NCBI RefSeq assembly: GCF_905220705.1
Contig: NZ_CAJNAT010000043.1
Coordinates: forward strand, 1-52,088
DNA length: 52,088 bases
Direction: 5' to 3'
Source of the DNA: Paraburkholderia domus
GTDB lineage: Bacteria; Pseudomonadota; Gammaproteobacteria; Burkholderiales; Burkholderiaceae
The position numbers and the translations under genes were made by a program. Shown here in pieces: positions 24,197 to 32,999 of the stretch. Under the pieces are notes generated by a model that made no database searches, had not been told where the DNA came from, and was given only the letters and a program-made list of their open reading frames with translations. Each line of letters starts with the position of its first letter. Position 1 is the stretch's first letter.

Positions 24197-25924
24197 TCAA
24201 GCGCCCATCACTTCCGGCGGGTGCCTCGCGACGTAGCGCCCCGGCGCGGGTTCGATCGGCTTGTATTTCGAATTGCCCGCCCGCTTGGGCGCTTTGATCT
24301 GTTTGCCCGCATGCGGTTTCAGCCAGTTCATCCAGTGCGTCCACCAGCTTCCCGGCTGCGACTTCGCCGTCGCAAGCCATGCCTCCGGGTCATCGCCGAG
24401 CGTGCCGTCGGTCCAGAAGCTGCGCTTGTTCTTCGATGCCGGATTGATGACGCCCGCGATATGTCCGCTCGCGCCAAGCACGAATTGCGTCTCGCCCCCT
24501 ACCAGCTGCGTCGAGCGATACGCGCCCCGCCACGGCACGATGTGATCTTCCTGTGTGCCGAAGACATAGCTCGGCATGTCGATCCGTCCGAGGTCCACCG
24601 GCGTGCCGCACATCGAGAGCTGCCCTGCCTTGCACAGGTTGTTTTCCAGGTACATGTTGCGCAGATACCAGGCGTACATTGGCCCCGGGAGGTTGGTGCC
24701 GTCGGCGTTCCAGTACAGCAGGTCGAACGCTTGCGGCGCACCGCCCTTCAGGTAGTTGTTGACGACATACGGCCAGATGAGATCGTTGGCACGCAGGGTC
24801 TGAAAGACAAAGCCGAGTTCGCCACCTGAATAGATGCCGCCGCGTCCGATGGTCTGCTCGCGCTGCGACACGCCCTGCTCGTCAATGAACACGCCGAGAT
24901 CGCCCGGGTCGCTGAAATCGAGCATGGTCGTGAGCAGCGTGAGGCTTTCCACCGGATCGTCGCCGCGCGCGCGCAACACCGCGAGCGCCGACGACAGGAT
25001 CGTGCCGCCCACGCACCAGCCGACCGCATTGACCTTGTCGGCGCCGCTGATCGCTTGTCCGACCTCGATCGCCTTGATCGCGCCCTTTTCGAGGTAGTCG
25101 TCCCAGGTGATGTGGCCCAGGTTCGCGTCAGGGTTGCGCCACGACACGAGGAACACCGTCTGCCCCTGTTCGCACGCGAAACGCACGAACGAGTTCTCCG
25201 GCTGGAGGTCGAGGATGTAGAACTTGTTGATGCAGGGCGGCACGATCACGAGCGGCCGCTCGGCGACCTCGTCAGTGAGCGGTGCGTACTGGATCAACTG
25301 GAACAGTTCGTTCTCAAACACCACCGAGCCTTTTGACACGGCCACGTTGCGGCCTACCTCGAAGGCAGTTTCATCGGTGATCGAGATCCGGCCGCGCTTC
25401 AGGTCTTCGAGCAGATTGGCGAAACCGGCACGCACGCTCTCGCCCTGCGTCTCAAGCGCGGTTTTCATTGCATCAGGGTTGGTGGCGGCGAAGTTGGCCG
25501 GGCTCATCGAATCGATGAACTGGCGCGCGTAGAAACGCAGCTTGTGCTTTTCCTTCTCACCGAGGCCCGCCGCTTCGACCATGTCATTGAGCAGGCGCGA
25601 GTTGAGCAGGTATGTCTGTTTCAGAAGGCTGTACCAGGCATTGTTGTTCCAGGCCTCGGCGCTGAATCGCCGGTCGCCGCGCTCGGGCTGGACGGTCGGT
25701 TCCGGGGTTTTTCCGGTAGCGCTTGCGATCATGCCCATGTACAAGGCCATCTGCTGCTGCCAGTAATGGGCTTGCGCCTGGGCCAATGCCAACGCCGACA
25801 CCGGCGTGCTTCCTGCGCTGGCAGGTGCATCGTCGCTCATGCCGGTGAAGGCGTGCAGCAGGCTCTGCCCGGATTTGAAGAAACCCTGGACGAACTCGTC
25901 CGGCATATTGAACGGGGAAGCCAT
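24197..25924 (-). CDS. phaC: Class I poly(3-hydroxyalkanoate) synthase
   Basis: The 575-residue protein is a complete PHA synthase. It has an N-terminal helical region and an alpha/beta-hydrolase core with the modified lipase box G-W-C-V-G-G (catalytic Cys304), Asp460 (T-Q-E-D-H-I-V-P-W) and His488 (G-A-S-G-H-I-A-G-V). It polymerises (R)-3-hydroxyacyl-CoA at the granule surface. The length and absence of phaE suggest class I. No phaA, phaB or phasin gene is adjacent, so this may be an accessory synthase in addition to a main pha operon elsewhere. Confidence 0.92.
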   Translation of the reverse strand: MASPFNMPDEFVQGFFKSGQSLLHAFTGMSDDAPASAGSTPVSALALAQAQAHYWQQQMALYMGMIASATGKTPEPTVQPERGDRRFSAEAWNNNAWYSLLKQTYLLNSRLLNDMVEAAGLGEKEKHKLRFYARQFIDSMSPANFAATNPDAMKTALETQGESVRAGFANLLEDLKRGRISITDETAFEVGRNVAVSKGSVVFENELFQLIQYAPLTDEVAERPLVIVPPCINKFYILDLQPENSFVRFACEQGQTVFLVSWRNPDANLGHITWDDYLEKGAIKAIEVGQAISGADKVNAVGWCVGGTILSSALAVLRARGDDPVESLTLLTTMLDFSDPGDLGVFIDEQGVSQREQTIGRGGIYSGGELGFVFQTLRANDLIWPYVVNNYLKGGAPQAFDLLYWNADGTNLPGPMYAWYLRNMYLENNLCKAGQLSMCGTPVDLGRIDMPSYVFGTQEDHIVPWRGAYRSTQLVGGETQFVLGASGHIAGVINPASKNKRSFWTDGTLGDDPEAWLATAKSQPGSWWTHWMNWLKPHAGKQIKAPKRAGNSKYKPIEPAPGRYVARHPPEVMGA

Positions 25925-26167
25925 GCTATCTCCTGAGTTCCGTCGTCAGCATCTGTTAACTCCCTCCTGACGGCGAGAGTCCCGACTGACGAGCTTCTAA
26001 ATTGAATGGGTCAAGCCTCAGATTCCTGTGCCGGCTCAATATACCGCAGCTTGAGTTGCAGTATGCACCGTGCGCATTGGCCGCGACCCAAAGTCATACA
26101 CATGGCGCACGGCACGCACAGGCTCGCCCCTTCGATCTCCCATGCAGAAGGTCGCCCGGCCGTGTGC

Positions 26168-27448
26168 TTACCCGATCGCCAGACCCTGTACCTGGTCGGA
26201 CGAGTACGACCGGGTAAGTGGAGCAAGATCGAAACGCGCGTCGAACTCGTCGACGAGATAGGCGCCGATCGGCAACGCGGAGGTCGCCGCCGGAGACGGT
26301 GCGTTGCATACGTGCAGACTGCGCTGCGACGAACGGATCAGGAAGTCATGCACCATGCTGCCGTCCGCCATTACGGCCTGCGCGCGGACGCCGGACGGGT
26401 AAGGCTCGAGGTCGGACAGCTCGAGTTCCGGACAGTATCGGCGGCACAGTTCGAGATAGCCCCGTTTCCACAGCGAGTTGCGCATCTCGATGAGCCCCGA
26501 TGCGCCATGCTTTCCGAGCATCTTCCAGAAGCCCGGGAACGCTGCCATGCCGGCGAGATCCTTCAGACTTGCGTCGCGCCAGCGATAGCCCTCGCGCGCC
26601 AGCGCCAGCACGGCGTTAGGGCCCACCGTGACATATCCTCCGATCATGCGCGTCAGGTGCACGCCGAGAAAGGGCAGATCAGGATCTGGCACCGGATAGA
26701 TCAGGTGCTTCACGATGTCGTTCTTCGACGCCGGCAATCGATAGTATTCGCCGCGAAACGGCACGATCCGAAAATCGAGATCGACATTGCACATCTTCGC
26801 GAGACGATCCGCCATCAGCCCTGCGCAGACGATGGCGTACTTTGCCCGGAAGCGGCCGCCCGAGGTCTCCGCGGTAATGCCGTTCTCGTCCTCGTGGAGC
26901 GCGTCGACACGCTGGTTCAGCAGAATCTGTGCGCCTTGCTCCTGCGCGAGTCGGGCCATTGTCGTGGTCATGCCCGGATAGTCCGCGATGCCGCTCGACG
27001 CCACGCGGATCGCCGCGCGACCCGCGATGCGCGGTTCGAGTTCCCTCAACGCTGCCTCATCGAGCATCTGCGGTTCGAGCCGGTTTTGCTCGCAACGTGC
27101 GTAGAGCGCATTCAGTCTTTCGATTTCGACGTTTTCGGTCGCGACGATCAGCTTGCCGCATTGCTCGACCCGCACGTCATGCCGGCGGGCGAACTCATAG
27201 GTCGCGGCGGCGCCTCGCCTGCAGAAGTCGGCCTTGAGGCTTCCCGGCGCGTAATACACGCCCGCGTGGATCACGCCGCTGTTGTGACTGGACTGGTGAG
27301 CTGCGAGTGAGGCCTCCTTCTCGAGCAGCAGCACGCTCAGGCCCGGATGACGTTCGATCAGTTGCATGGCCGTCGAGACGCCGACGATGCCACCGCCTAC
27401 GATCAGGACGTCCGCGTCATAGCCGCGGTGATGCTGGGCGGTCGTCAT
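26168..27448 (-). CDS. lhgO: L-2-hydroxyglutarate dehydrogenase/oxidase
   Basis: The 426-residue FAD-dependent oxidoreductase has the dinucleotide motif I-V-G-G-G-I-V-G-V near residues 15-23, then H-N-S-G-V-I-H-A-G-V-Y-Y-A-P-G-S-L-K and a C-terminal A-P-S-P-A-A-T-S-A-L-P-I-G, all typical of LhgO. It oxidises L-2-hydroxyglutarate to 2-oxoglutarate and passes electrons to the quinone pool. Its start overlaps the glaH stop by four bases (ATGA), so the two are coupled. The pair converts glutarate via L-2-hydroxyglutarate and regenerates the 2-oxoglutarate used by GlaH. Confidence 0.93.
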   Translation of the reverse strand: MTTAQHHRGYDADVLIVGGGIVGVSTAMQLIERHPGLSVLLLEKEASLAAHQSSHNSGVIHAGVYYAPGSLKADFCRRGAAATYEFARRHDVRVEQCGKLIVATENVEIERLNALYARCEQNRLEPQMLDEAALRELEPRIAGRAAIRVASSGIADYPGMTTTMARLAQEQGAQILLNQRVDALHEDENGITAETSGGRFRAKYAIVCAGLMADRLAKMCNVDLDFRIVPFRGEYYRLPASKNDIVKHLIYPVPDPDLPFLGVHLTRMIGGYVTVGPNAVLALAREGYRWRDASLKDLAGMAAFPGFWKMLGKHGASGLIEMRNSLWKRGYLELCRRYCPELELSDLEPYPSGVRAQAVMADGSMVHDFLIRSSQRSLHVCNAPSPAATSALPIGAYLVDEFDARFDLAPLTRSYSSDQVQGLAIG

Positions 27449-28380
27449 TGTGCGAACACTCCGCGTTGGCGCATCAGTTCACGATGAAGCGCCGGATGCT
27501 TCCTGAACGGCGCCCGGCCGTGCAGCCAGAAATAATTGTTGAGGACCACGAGGTCGCCCACGGGAAGCGGCACTTCGCGCGTCGCGGAGGACGCTTCCAT
27601 CGACGCCGACAGGTCGTGCAGATAAACCGCTTCGGCGGATGAACGGGGCTGCACGAATTGATCGATGAACGACATCGCGAGGCCATACTCGTTCTGGAAG
27701 AACACGGGGCGTTCGACTTGCGCGTCGACGTTCTTCGAACCCGGCGCCTTGTAGAGAAATGGCCGGGTGCCGAGTGGATTGTTGAGGAACGTGTCGCGCT
27801 CGCTCCAGTCGTCGAGATGCATGAAGCGCGACTCGCCGCCGAGCGCGTTCTCTTCCGCGAACTTCATCATGAGCAGCCATTCGGTCGGCTCGTCGACAAA
27901 GGTTCCGTCTGTGTGCAACGTGAACAGGCGGTATGCCTGACGCAGGTAGGAGTCGCTGTTGTCCGTGTCCTTCACGAGGAAGCGCGCGTAATACGTGCCG
28001 GACATCGAGTCGTGATTCGCCGGTCCAAGCAGGTACCCGACTGCCGTTCCGAAAAGGACGAAGTCGCGAGGATCGGTGGTCGCGTCCTGGACGCCCAGTG
28101 TGAATCCTCCGGTGGATCGGTCCCGCACGAGTTGCCGAAGCGCAGGGGCGAATCCGTCGCCGACTGCGCGCTCGAGCGCGTCCGCCACCATAAAGCGCAT
28201 GAACGGCACGTATTCGAGGTTCTGGAGGTCGATGTCTTTGACGGAAGAGAAGAATTTCTGCAGCGCGTCAGGTTGCACCGTGATATGTCGCAGACGTTCG
28301 TGATGGGGATGACGCTCGATCGAAAACTTCAGTTGCGAATCGACCGGTGCGGCCATCGGCAATGCTGTGACGGAGCTCAT
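27445..28380 (-). CDS. glaH: Glutarate 2-hydroxylase (CsiD/GlaH)
   Basis: The 311-residue Fe(II)/2-oxoglutarate dioxygenase has iron ligands His156-x-Asp158 (T-L-H-T-D-G-T-F) and His287 (F-W-L-H-G-R-A-P-F). The combination with lhgO identifies it. It hydroxylates glutarate to L-2-hydroxyglutarate with release of succinate and CO2, a CoA-independent end of lysine catabolism. It is the first gene of the operon and lies divergent from a LysR gene, with an inverted-repeat site between them. In E. coli the regulator of this pathway is a GntR protein (CsiR), so control here differs. Confidence 0.93.
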   Translation of the reverse strand: MSSVTALPMAAPVDSQLKFSIERHPHHERLRHITVQPDALQKFFSSVKDIDLQNLEYVPFMRFMVADALERAVGDGFAPALRQLVRDRSTGGFTLGVQDATTDPRDFVLFGTAVGYLLGPANHDSMSGTYYARFLVKDTDNSDSYLRQAYRLFTLHTDGTFVDEPTEWLLMMKFAEENALGGESRFMHLDDWSERDTFLNNPLGTRPFLYKAPGSKNVDAQVERPVFFQNEYGLAMSFIDQFVQPRSSAEAVYLHDLSASMEASSATREVPLPVGDLVVLNNYFWLHGRAPFRKHPALHRELMRQRGVFAQ

Positions 28381-28448
28381 GAAGGTGTCCTTGGGAAGAA
28401 AGTATGGCTATTTGACTCTTTATCTGTGATTGGTTAAACACGTATAAA

Positions 28449-28466
28449 CTACGTTTTTATTCGTAG
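28449..28466. promoter_or_regulatory. LysR-type inverted repeat in the glaH-lysR region
   Basis: CTACG and CGTAG flank eight AT-rich bases (28449-28453, 28462-28466). The dyad lies in the 99-base divergent region, about 15 bases before the lysR ATG and 69 before glaH. Its position suits autorepression and activation of glaH. Confidence 0.5.
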
Positions 28467-28479
28467 ATTGAGATTAAAA

Positions 28480-29397
28480 ATGCTCGATAGTCGGCAACTC
28501 AAACTATTCGTCGCATTGGCCGAAGATTTGCACTTCGCCCGCACAGCCGACCGGCTCGATATCGCGCAATCGGTGCTCAGCCAGCAGATCAAGAGGCTTG
28601 AAACCGATCTCGGCGTACGGCTGCTCAACCGCAACAAACGCGCGGCGATCACGCTGACCGATGCGGGGGACGTTTTTCTGGTCGAAGCCAAGGCCGCACT
28701 GCGGCAACTGGAGCGCGCCGATCGCATCGGGCGTCTGGCAGCACGAGGAGAAGCGGGTCACGTTGCGCTGGGCTATATCGGCTCGGCCGTCACGACCGGG
28801 CTGCTGCCCGATACGCTCAGGGCATTCAGGATGGCGAGCCCGGACGTCCGTATGCACGTCGTGGCGATGGAAACGCCGACGCAACTGGAACGTTTGTCAG
28901 ACGGGACCATCGATGTCGGTTTCATTCGGCCTCGTGCGCACTATCCCGACGGGGTCACAGCCAAAGTCGTTCAGCGCGAACGCTTGCTGATTGCGCTGCC
29001 GGCGGACAGCCCACTCGCGCGCGTGAAAGCCGTGAAGGCTTCCCAGTTGCGCGGGGTGTCATTCATTGCGCCGCAGTTCAATGAGGCGGCCGGCTTCGCG
29101 GAAGATCTCGCCAGACTCGGCCGCGTCGGTGGGTTCGACGCGCAACCGGAGTACCGGGTCAACGATTTCATTACTGCGGTCAGCATGGCGTCTGCGGGCT
29201 ACGGCGTAGCCCTCGTGCCTCAATCCATCCAGGGATTCGCTCAACCCGGCGTGGTGTTCAAACCTTTAAGCGACTTCGAAGATCAGGTCGAAATCGCGGT
29301 GGCGTATCGTGTTCGCGAGCATTCGCCTTGCGTGCGGGGGGTCATCGATACAGCGCTGTCATACGGCGGCCTCGTTAAGCGACAGGGGACGAATTGA
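28480..29397 (+). CDS. LysR-family regulator of the glutarate genes
   Basis: The protein has about 305 residues. A winged helix at the N-terminus (L-K-L-F-V-A-L-A-E-D-L-H-F-A-R-T-A, then S-V-L-S-Q-Q-I-K-R-L-E) is followed by a periplasmic-binding-like effector domain. This sequence style is that of the BenM/CatM/CbnR group. The ATG at 28480 gives the usual M-L-D-S-R-Q-L-K start; a TTG at 28468 is in frame but less likely. It is divergent from glaH-lhgO and presumably activates them in response to glutarate or 2-hydroxyglutarate (inference from position). Confidence 0.88.
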   Translation: MLDSRQLKLFVALAEDLHFARTADRLDIAQSVLSQQIKRLETDLGVRLLNRNKRAAITLTDAGDVFLVEAKAALRQLERADRIGRLAARGEAGHVALGYIGSAVTTGLLPDTLRAFRMASPDVRMHVVAMETPTQLERLSDGTIDVGFIRPRAHYPDGVTAKVVQRERLLIALPADSPLARVKAVKASQLRGVSFIAPQFNEAAGFAEDLARLGRVGGFDAQPEYRVNDFITAVSMASAGYGVALVPQSIQGFAQPGVVFKPLSDFEDQVEIAVAYRVREHSPCVRGVIDTALSYGGLVKRQGTN

Positions 29398-29474
29398 CAC
29401 TGAGCTACAGCACCCCCGGTTCCTCCACGCGTTGGATCAGCCGTCCTCGGCGATACACATGGCTTGGTAAAGGG

Positions 29475-30518
29475 TTATGCCCTTCTTGCCGGCGCAGGTG
29501 CTGTCTGTCTGCGCACTGCGCCGCGCGCCGCCCGGCTCTCCTTGGCACTGCAACCGAATTGCGTGTGATACCAGCGGGAGAATGCGCTCGGCGCGGAAAA
29601 ACCGAGTAGGGTTGCCACCTCGGTCAACGGACGATCGCTCTCGATGACATGACGCGTGCTCAGCTCCTTGCGGATGTCGTTGACGATCGACGAGAAGCTC
29701 TGCCCCTGTTCCGCCAGCCGGCGCTGGACCGTGCGGCACACCACGCCGAGGTGCTCGGCCACCTGTTCGATGCCGCAGCGTCCACTGGGTAACAGCAGCA
29801 GGATCGTGCGCCGCACGTCCTCAAGCATGGTCGCCTGCTGCGACATGGCTGACGCGTCTAGCAACTGCTGCGCATAGCGCACCATCGCCGGGTCGGCTGA
29901 CGGGTTGCGTGCGTCGAGATCGTCCTTCGCGCAGATGATGCAGTTGAAGTCATAGTCGAACTCGACGCAACTGCCAAAAAACCGTTGGTGCGTACTGGTG
30001 TCGCGCGGCGCCGGATGTTCGAAGCATACCCGCCGCGGCTGCCAGTCGGTCTTGAGGAGCTGGCGTATCAATTGCACCATGACACCTAGCGCCAGTTCAA
30101 CCCTTTGGCGCGTGGGCTGATGCGCACGGCCAGCAATGACCGCCTCGCGAATGATGACCAGTTCGCCGCATTCTTCGATCGCCATCGACAGCGCACCGTT
30201 GAGCAACGACTGGTAGCGCATCAGCATGTCGAGCGAGTCGCGCAGCGTCGCCTGGTCGCGGATTAGCAATCCTACCGCCCCAAGGTTGGACAAGAGGCGC
30301 GACTCGGCCATGCACAGCCCGAAACTTTCGTTGCCCGACAGGGTTGCGGACGCCTGGAGCAGTTGTCCGACACGCTCGACCGGAATCATGAGGTCCGGCT
30401 CGCGCAGTACGCCCGGACTTAACCCCGCGTCAAGAAGCATCCGCACCGGGTCCAGTCCGGATGCGCGAGCGACCTCGTTGTAGTTGGTTAAGCTCGCGGC
30501 GCGGACAAGTGACGACAT
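29475..30518 (-). CDS. AraC-family regulator (OruR/ArgR-like architecture)
   Basis: This 347-residue protein has a long N-terminal arabinose-binding-like domain (about 1-210) and a C-terminal AraC double helix-turn-helix (I-E-Q-V-A-E-H-L-G-V, R-T-V-Q-R-R-L-A, L-T-E-V-A-T-L-L-G-F-S-A-P-S-A-F-S-R-W). I take the ATG ending at 30518. A good promoter stands 30 bases upstream. It converges with the LysR gene and lies divergent from the decayed TauD-hydrolase-SDR-BKACE segment, which it may have regulated. Confidence 0.87.
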   Translation of the reverse strand: MSSLVRAASLTNYNEVARASGLDPVRMLLDAGLSPGVLREPDLMIPVERVGQLLQASATLSGNESFGLCMAESRLLSNLGAVGLLIRDQATLRDSLDMLMRYQSLLNGALSMAIEECGELVIIREAVIAGRAHQPTRQRVELALGVMVQLIRQLLKTDWQPRRVCFEHPAPRDTSTHQRFFGSCVEFDYDFNCIICAKDDLDARNPSADPAMVRYAQQLLDASAMSQQATMLEDVRRTILLLLPSGRCGIEQVAEHLGVVCRTVQRRLAEQGQSFSSIVNDIRKELSTRHVIESDRPLTEVATLLGFSAPSAFSRWYHTQFGCSAKESRAARGAVRRQTAPAPARRA

Positions 30519-30547
30519 CGGAAAACCGAATTGAAGACTGGCACGAA

Positions 30548-30575
30548 ATGATAAGTCCCTGTCATGTATTGTCAA
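30548..30575 (-). promoter_or_regulatory. Sigma-70-like promoter of the AraC gene
   Basis: On the minus strand TTGACA (30575-30570) and TATCAT (30553-30548) are separated by 16 bases, close to consensus. Transcription would start about 25-40 bases before the AraC start codon. Confidence 0.6.
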
Positions 30576-30606
30576 GCGGGGGAAACCCATCACACCCACA
30601 CTACAT

Positions 30607-30744
30607 CACGCGCGTTTTCGTTGGAAGAAAGACACCGTTGAGTTCCCGGGCAGCCGCTCAACCCAGCACTACGCAGTGATGGATTAACAGCCGTGCCACC
30701 GCAAGATGGAACGCATCACCTTCACCGGTGACATGCCTGACTGA
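30607..30744 (+). pseudogene. Decayed 3' tail of a TauD/TfdA dioxygenase gene
   Basis: In one frame the stretch reads R-F-R-W-K-K-D-T, later S-R-S-T-Q-H-Y-A-V-M-D, then a TAA at 30685, then R-K-M-E-R-I-T-F-T-G-D-M-P-D and TGA. The intact protein at 18699-19544 ends R-F-R-W-K-P-N-S...N-R-S-T-Q-H-Y-A-V-M-D-Y-W-P...R-K-M-E-R. Only the last 45 or so codons remain, and a Tyr codon has become a stop. The distal iron-binding His is kept but the HxD part is gone. The TGA adjoins the ATG of the next gene, as in an old operon. Confidence 0.8.
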
Positions 30745-31314
30745 ATGATCGACATGGACTCTATGACGCCAACCGTTCTCATCGTCCCCGGCCTGCGTGA
30801 GCATGTGCCGAACCACTGGCAGACCCTGTTGGCGGCGAAGCTGCCCCGTGTATGCAGCGTCGCCCCGCTTGAGCACGACAAGCTGAGCTGCGCGGCTCGC
30901 GTCGACGCGATCGACCGTGCTCTGGCCGCTATCGAGGGGCCCGTGATCATCGTGGCGCACAGCGCCGGCGCGATGATGATCGCCCACTGGGTGGCGCGGG
31001 GTTCGACACGCGAGGTGCGCGGCGCACTGCTTGCGGCACCCGCGGATCTCGAGACGCCCATGCCGACAGGCTACCCGGCGATTGACGTACTGAAAGAGCA
31101 TGGCTGGCTGCCGATCCCGCGCGGTAGATTGCCGTTTCCGAGCATCGTTGCGGCAGGCTGCAACGATCCACTGACGCGTCTCGATCGCGCCAGCGAGTTC
31201 GCGCAGGCGTGGGGCAGTCGCTTCGTCGAACTCGGCGAGGTCGGGCATCTGAATCCGGCCTCGGGCCATGGCGAATGGCCGCGGGCCGAAGAGTTCATTC
31301 GCGAACTCTCATGA
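30745..31314 (+). CDS. RBBP9/YdeN-family serine hydrolase
   Basis: This compact alpha/beta hydrolase of 189 residues has V-P-G-L near residue 14, the nucleophile Ser73 (A-H-S-A-G-A), Asp141 (G-C-N-D-P) and His168 (V-G-H-L-N-P-A-S-G-H-G). This ending is diagnostic for the RBBP9 family. The reaction is unknown; relatives are small esterases or peptidases. The ATG at 30745 directly follows the TGA of the TauD relic; ATGs at 30754 and 30763 are alternatives. It is the one intact gene left between three gene relics, which suggests selection or a recent loss of its partners. Confidence 0.82.
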   Translation: MIDMDSMTPTVLIVPGLREHVPNHWQTLLAAKLPRVCSVAPLEHDKLSCAARVDAIDRALAAIEGPVIIVAHSAGAMMIAHWVARGSTREVRGALLAAPADLETPMPTGYPAIDVLKEHGWLPIPRGRLPFPSIVAAGCNDPLTRLDRASEFAQAWGSRFVELGEVGHLNPASGHGEWPRAEEFIRELS

Positions 31315-31335
31315 CCGAACGATGGCCAAGTGCCA

Positions 31336-31389
31336 CTGACGGGCGCGACGCTCTCGGTGGATGACGGGCAGCGCGTCGTGATGGGTTGA
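31336..31389 (+). pseudogene. 3' tail of a short-chain dehydrogenase gene
   Basis: The frame reads L-T-G-A-T-L-S-V-D-D-G-Q-R-V-V-M-G followed by TGA. This is the typical last strand of an SDR (T-G-x-x-L-x-V-D-G-G). Nothing of the nucleotide-binding or catalytic region precedes it; the sequence upstream belongs to the hydrolase gene. It is a deletion relic. Confidence 0.65.
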
Positions 31390-31443
31390 TTCGCGCCCAA
31401 CCGCAACGGTGGGAAACGCGGCTTCCTGCGTAAGGCCGTCTAA
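31390..31443 (+). pseudogene. 3' tail of a third BKACE gene
   Basis: Eighteen codons read F-A-P-N-R-N-G-G-K-R-G-F-L-R-K-A-V and TAA. The intact copy at 33000-34058 ends F-A-P-N-R-N-G-G-N-Q-G-F-L-R-K-A-V, so this is the end of another copy. It follows the SDR tail with no gap, which means two deletions or one recombination have removed the bodies of both genes. Confidence 0.85.
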
Positions 31444-31497
31444 ACACGCGAGGCGTCAGAACCGTGGCCGGTATTTCAAAAATGTTAGGAGACAAGC

Positions 31498-32844
31498 GTG
31501 CACGTGATACCCGATGACCCCGAGGACGGCAACAACGACGACTACCTGACGAGCCGGCGGCAGGCCTGGTTTGCCTTTGCGATGACCTTCGCGCTCATGT
31601 TTTTCGATTTTGTCGACCGACAGGTGATCGTCTCGCTATTTCCCCACATCAAGAGCGACTGGAACCTGAGTGACAAACAACTGGGTTCCCTGGTTTCCGT
31701 CATTTCCATCGTAGTGGGGGTGGGGGGATTACCGGTAGCGCTGGTGGCAGACCGCATGGGCCGTGTAAAGAGCATTGTTGTGATGGCTATCACCTGGAGC
31801 CTGGCCACTATCTCGTGCATGTTCACGGCCAATTACAGTCAATTGTTTGTGGCGCGTGCGATGGTGGGGGTGGGTGAAACAGGCTACGGTTCGGTGGGAG
31901 TCGCCCTTATCTCGACACTGTTTCCCAAGCGCTTGCGGAGCGCCGCGCTCGGCATCTTCTACGCGGCTCCCTCGCTGGGGTCTGTGCTGGGCGTGGTGTT
32001 GGGGGGCATGATCGCGGCCAGGTGGGGCTGGAAGGCCGCATTTGGTGTGGTCGGCGTACCTGGGCTCGTGCTGGCATTGCTTTATCTGTTCGTGCGCGAC
32101 TACAAGACGGTGGCACTGACGCCAAGCCCGAACCAGGCGACCCATTCGCTGGGCGGGACGCTCAAGCACATCTTTGTCGCGATGGCGCGCACGCGAACGC
32201 TCCTATGGGTTTGCGTTGGAGCGGCGGCACAACTGATTACGGTGTCGGCCATGTGGTCGTGGTTGCCCAGCTACCTGAACCGTTTCCACGGCATGGCCCC
32301 GGAGGCTGCAGCCAGGTCGGCCGCGGCGGTGGTGTTGGTCAGCGCCTTTGGCTGCACCTTCTGGGGCATCGTGGTGGGCCGCCTGGCACTTCGCACACCG
32401 CGCAACAAACTGTCCGCGCTGTCCGTGTTGTGCCTGATCACATCGGTGATTCTCGTGGTGGCGTTTGGCGGCTCATACACGGGCGATGCCCAGTTCAAGC
32501 TGATCCTGCTTGGCGGTTTCTTCATGAACTGCACCGTCGGTTTGGTTGCCGGCGTTGCCATGGACGTCATTCACCCAGGTGTGCGCTCTACCGGCGCGGC
32601 CGTACTTTCCCTGTTTCAAAACGTGCTCGGACTGGCGGTGGGTCCGTTCCTGGCGGGTGTCCTGTCTGACCAATGGGGTTTGCAGTGGGCACTGACCGTC
32701 ATTCCTCTCTTCAGCATATTGGCCGCGGTGCTTTTTGTCATCGCAATGCGCAGTTATGACGCGGACGTGGCACGGATCTCCGATGTGAAGCTGGACGTAG
32801 CGCCAGCCCTCGCCGACACCCTGAGCGCCGGCGCTGCCACCTGA
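31498..32844 (+). CDS. MFS transporter (organic-anion type), copy 2
   Basis: This inner-membrane carrier of 448 residues has about 12 hydrophobic segments, L-V-A-D-R-M-G-R-V-K-S in loop 2-3 and the central W-L-P-S-Y-L-N-R-F shared with copy 1 at 21455. The GTG at 31498 is preceded by AGGAG at six bases. It probably imports the organic acid whose keto derivative is cut by the BKACE encoded behind it. The C-terminal 35 residues are hydrophilic. It stands directly downstream of the BKACE gene tail, in the same order (carrier with catabolic genes) as the TGTCGACA regulon. Confidence 0.86.
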   Translation: MHVIPDDPEDGNNDDYLTSRRQAWFAFAMTFALMFFDFVDRQVIVSLFPHIKSDWNLSDKQLGSLVSVISIVVGVGGLPVALVADRMGRVKSIVVMAITWSLATISCMFTANYSQLFVARAMVGVGETGYGSVGVALISTLFPKRLRSAALGIFYAAPSLGSVLGVVLGGMIAARWGWKAAFGVVGVPGLVLALLYLFVRDYKTVALTPSPNQATHSLGGTLKHIFVAMARTRTLLWVCVGAAAQLITVSAMWSWLPSYLNRFHGMAPEAAARSAAAVVLVSAFGCTFWGIVVGRLALRTPRNKLSALSVLCLITSVILVVAFGGSYTGDAQFKLILLGGFFMNCTVGLVAGVAMDVIHPGVRSTGAAVLSLFQNVLGLAVGPFLAGVLSDQWGLQWALTVIPLFSILAAVLFVIAMRSYDADVARISDVKLDVAPALADTLSAGAAT

Positions 32845-32908
32845 TTTGGGGGCATTGGGGCTAGGAGACGCTTCGAACAAACGGAGTCGTCGGCTTACCG
32901 GAAGAGAA

Positions 32909-32918
32909 TTGTCGACAA
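32909..32918. promoter_or_regulatory. TGTCGACA core before BKACE copy 2
   Basis: TTGTCGACAA contains the same eight-base core as sites A-D, 90 bases before the BKACE start codon. The flanks lack the TTAAT and AAAAA arms, so the match is weaker. A small GTTGG/CCAAC hairpin (32934-32948) follows. Confidence 0.35.
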
Positions 32919-32999
32919 CAAGCACTACTGAGTGTTGGGATCACCAACCCAATCCCCCTATTTCTTTCCTTACTCCCGACCTGTCTTTGGAAACATGAC

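Noticed and set aside
26006..27310. 434-codon plus-strand frame opposite lhgO
   Set aside because: lhgO is intact and recognisable on the other strand; the long frame is a codon-bias artefact.
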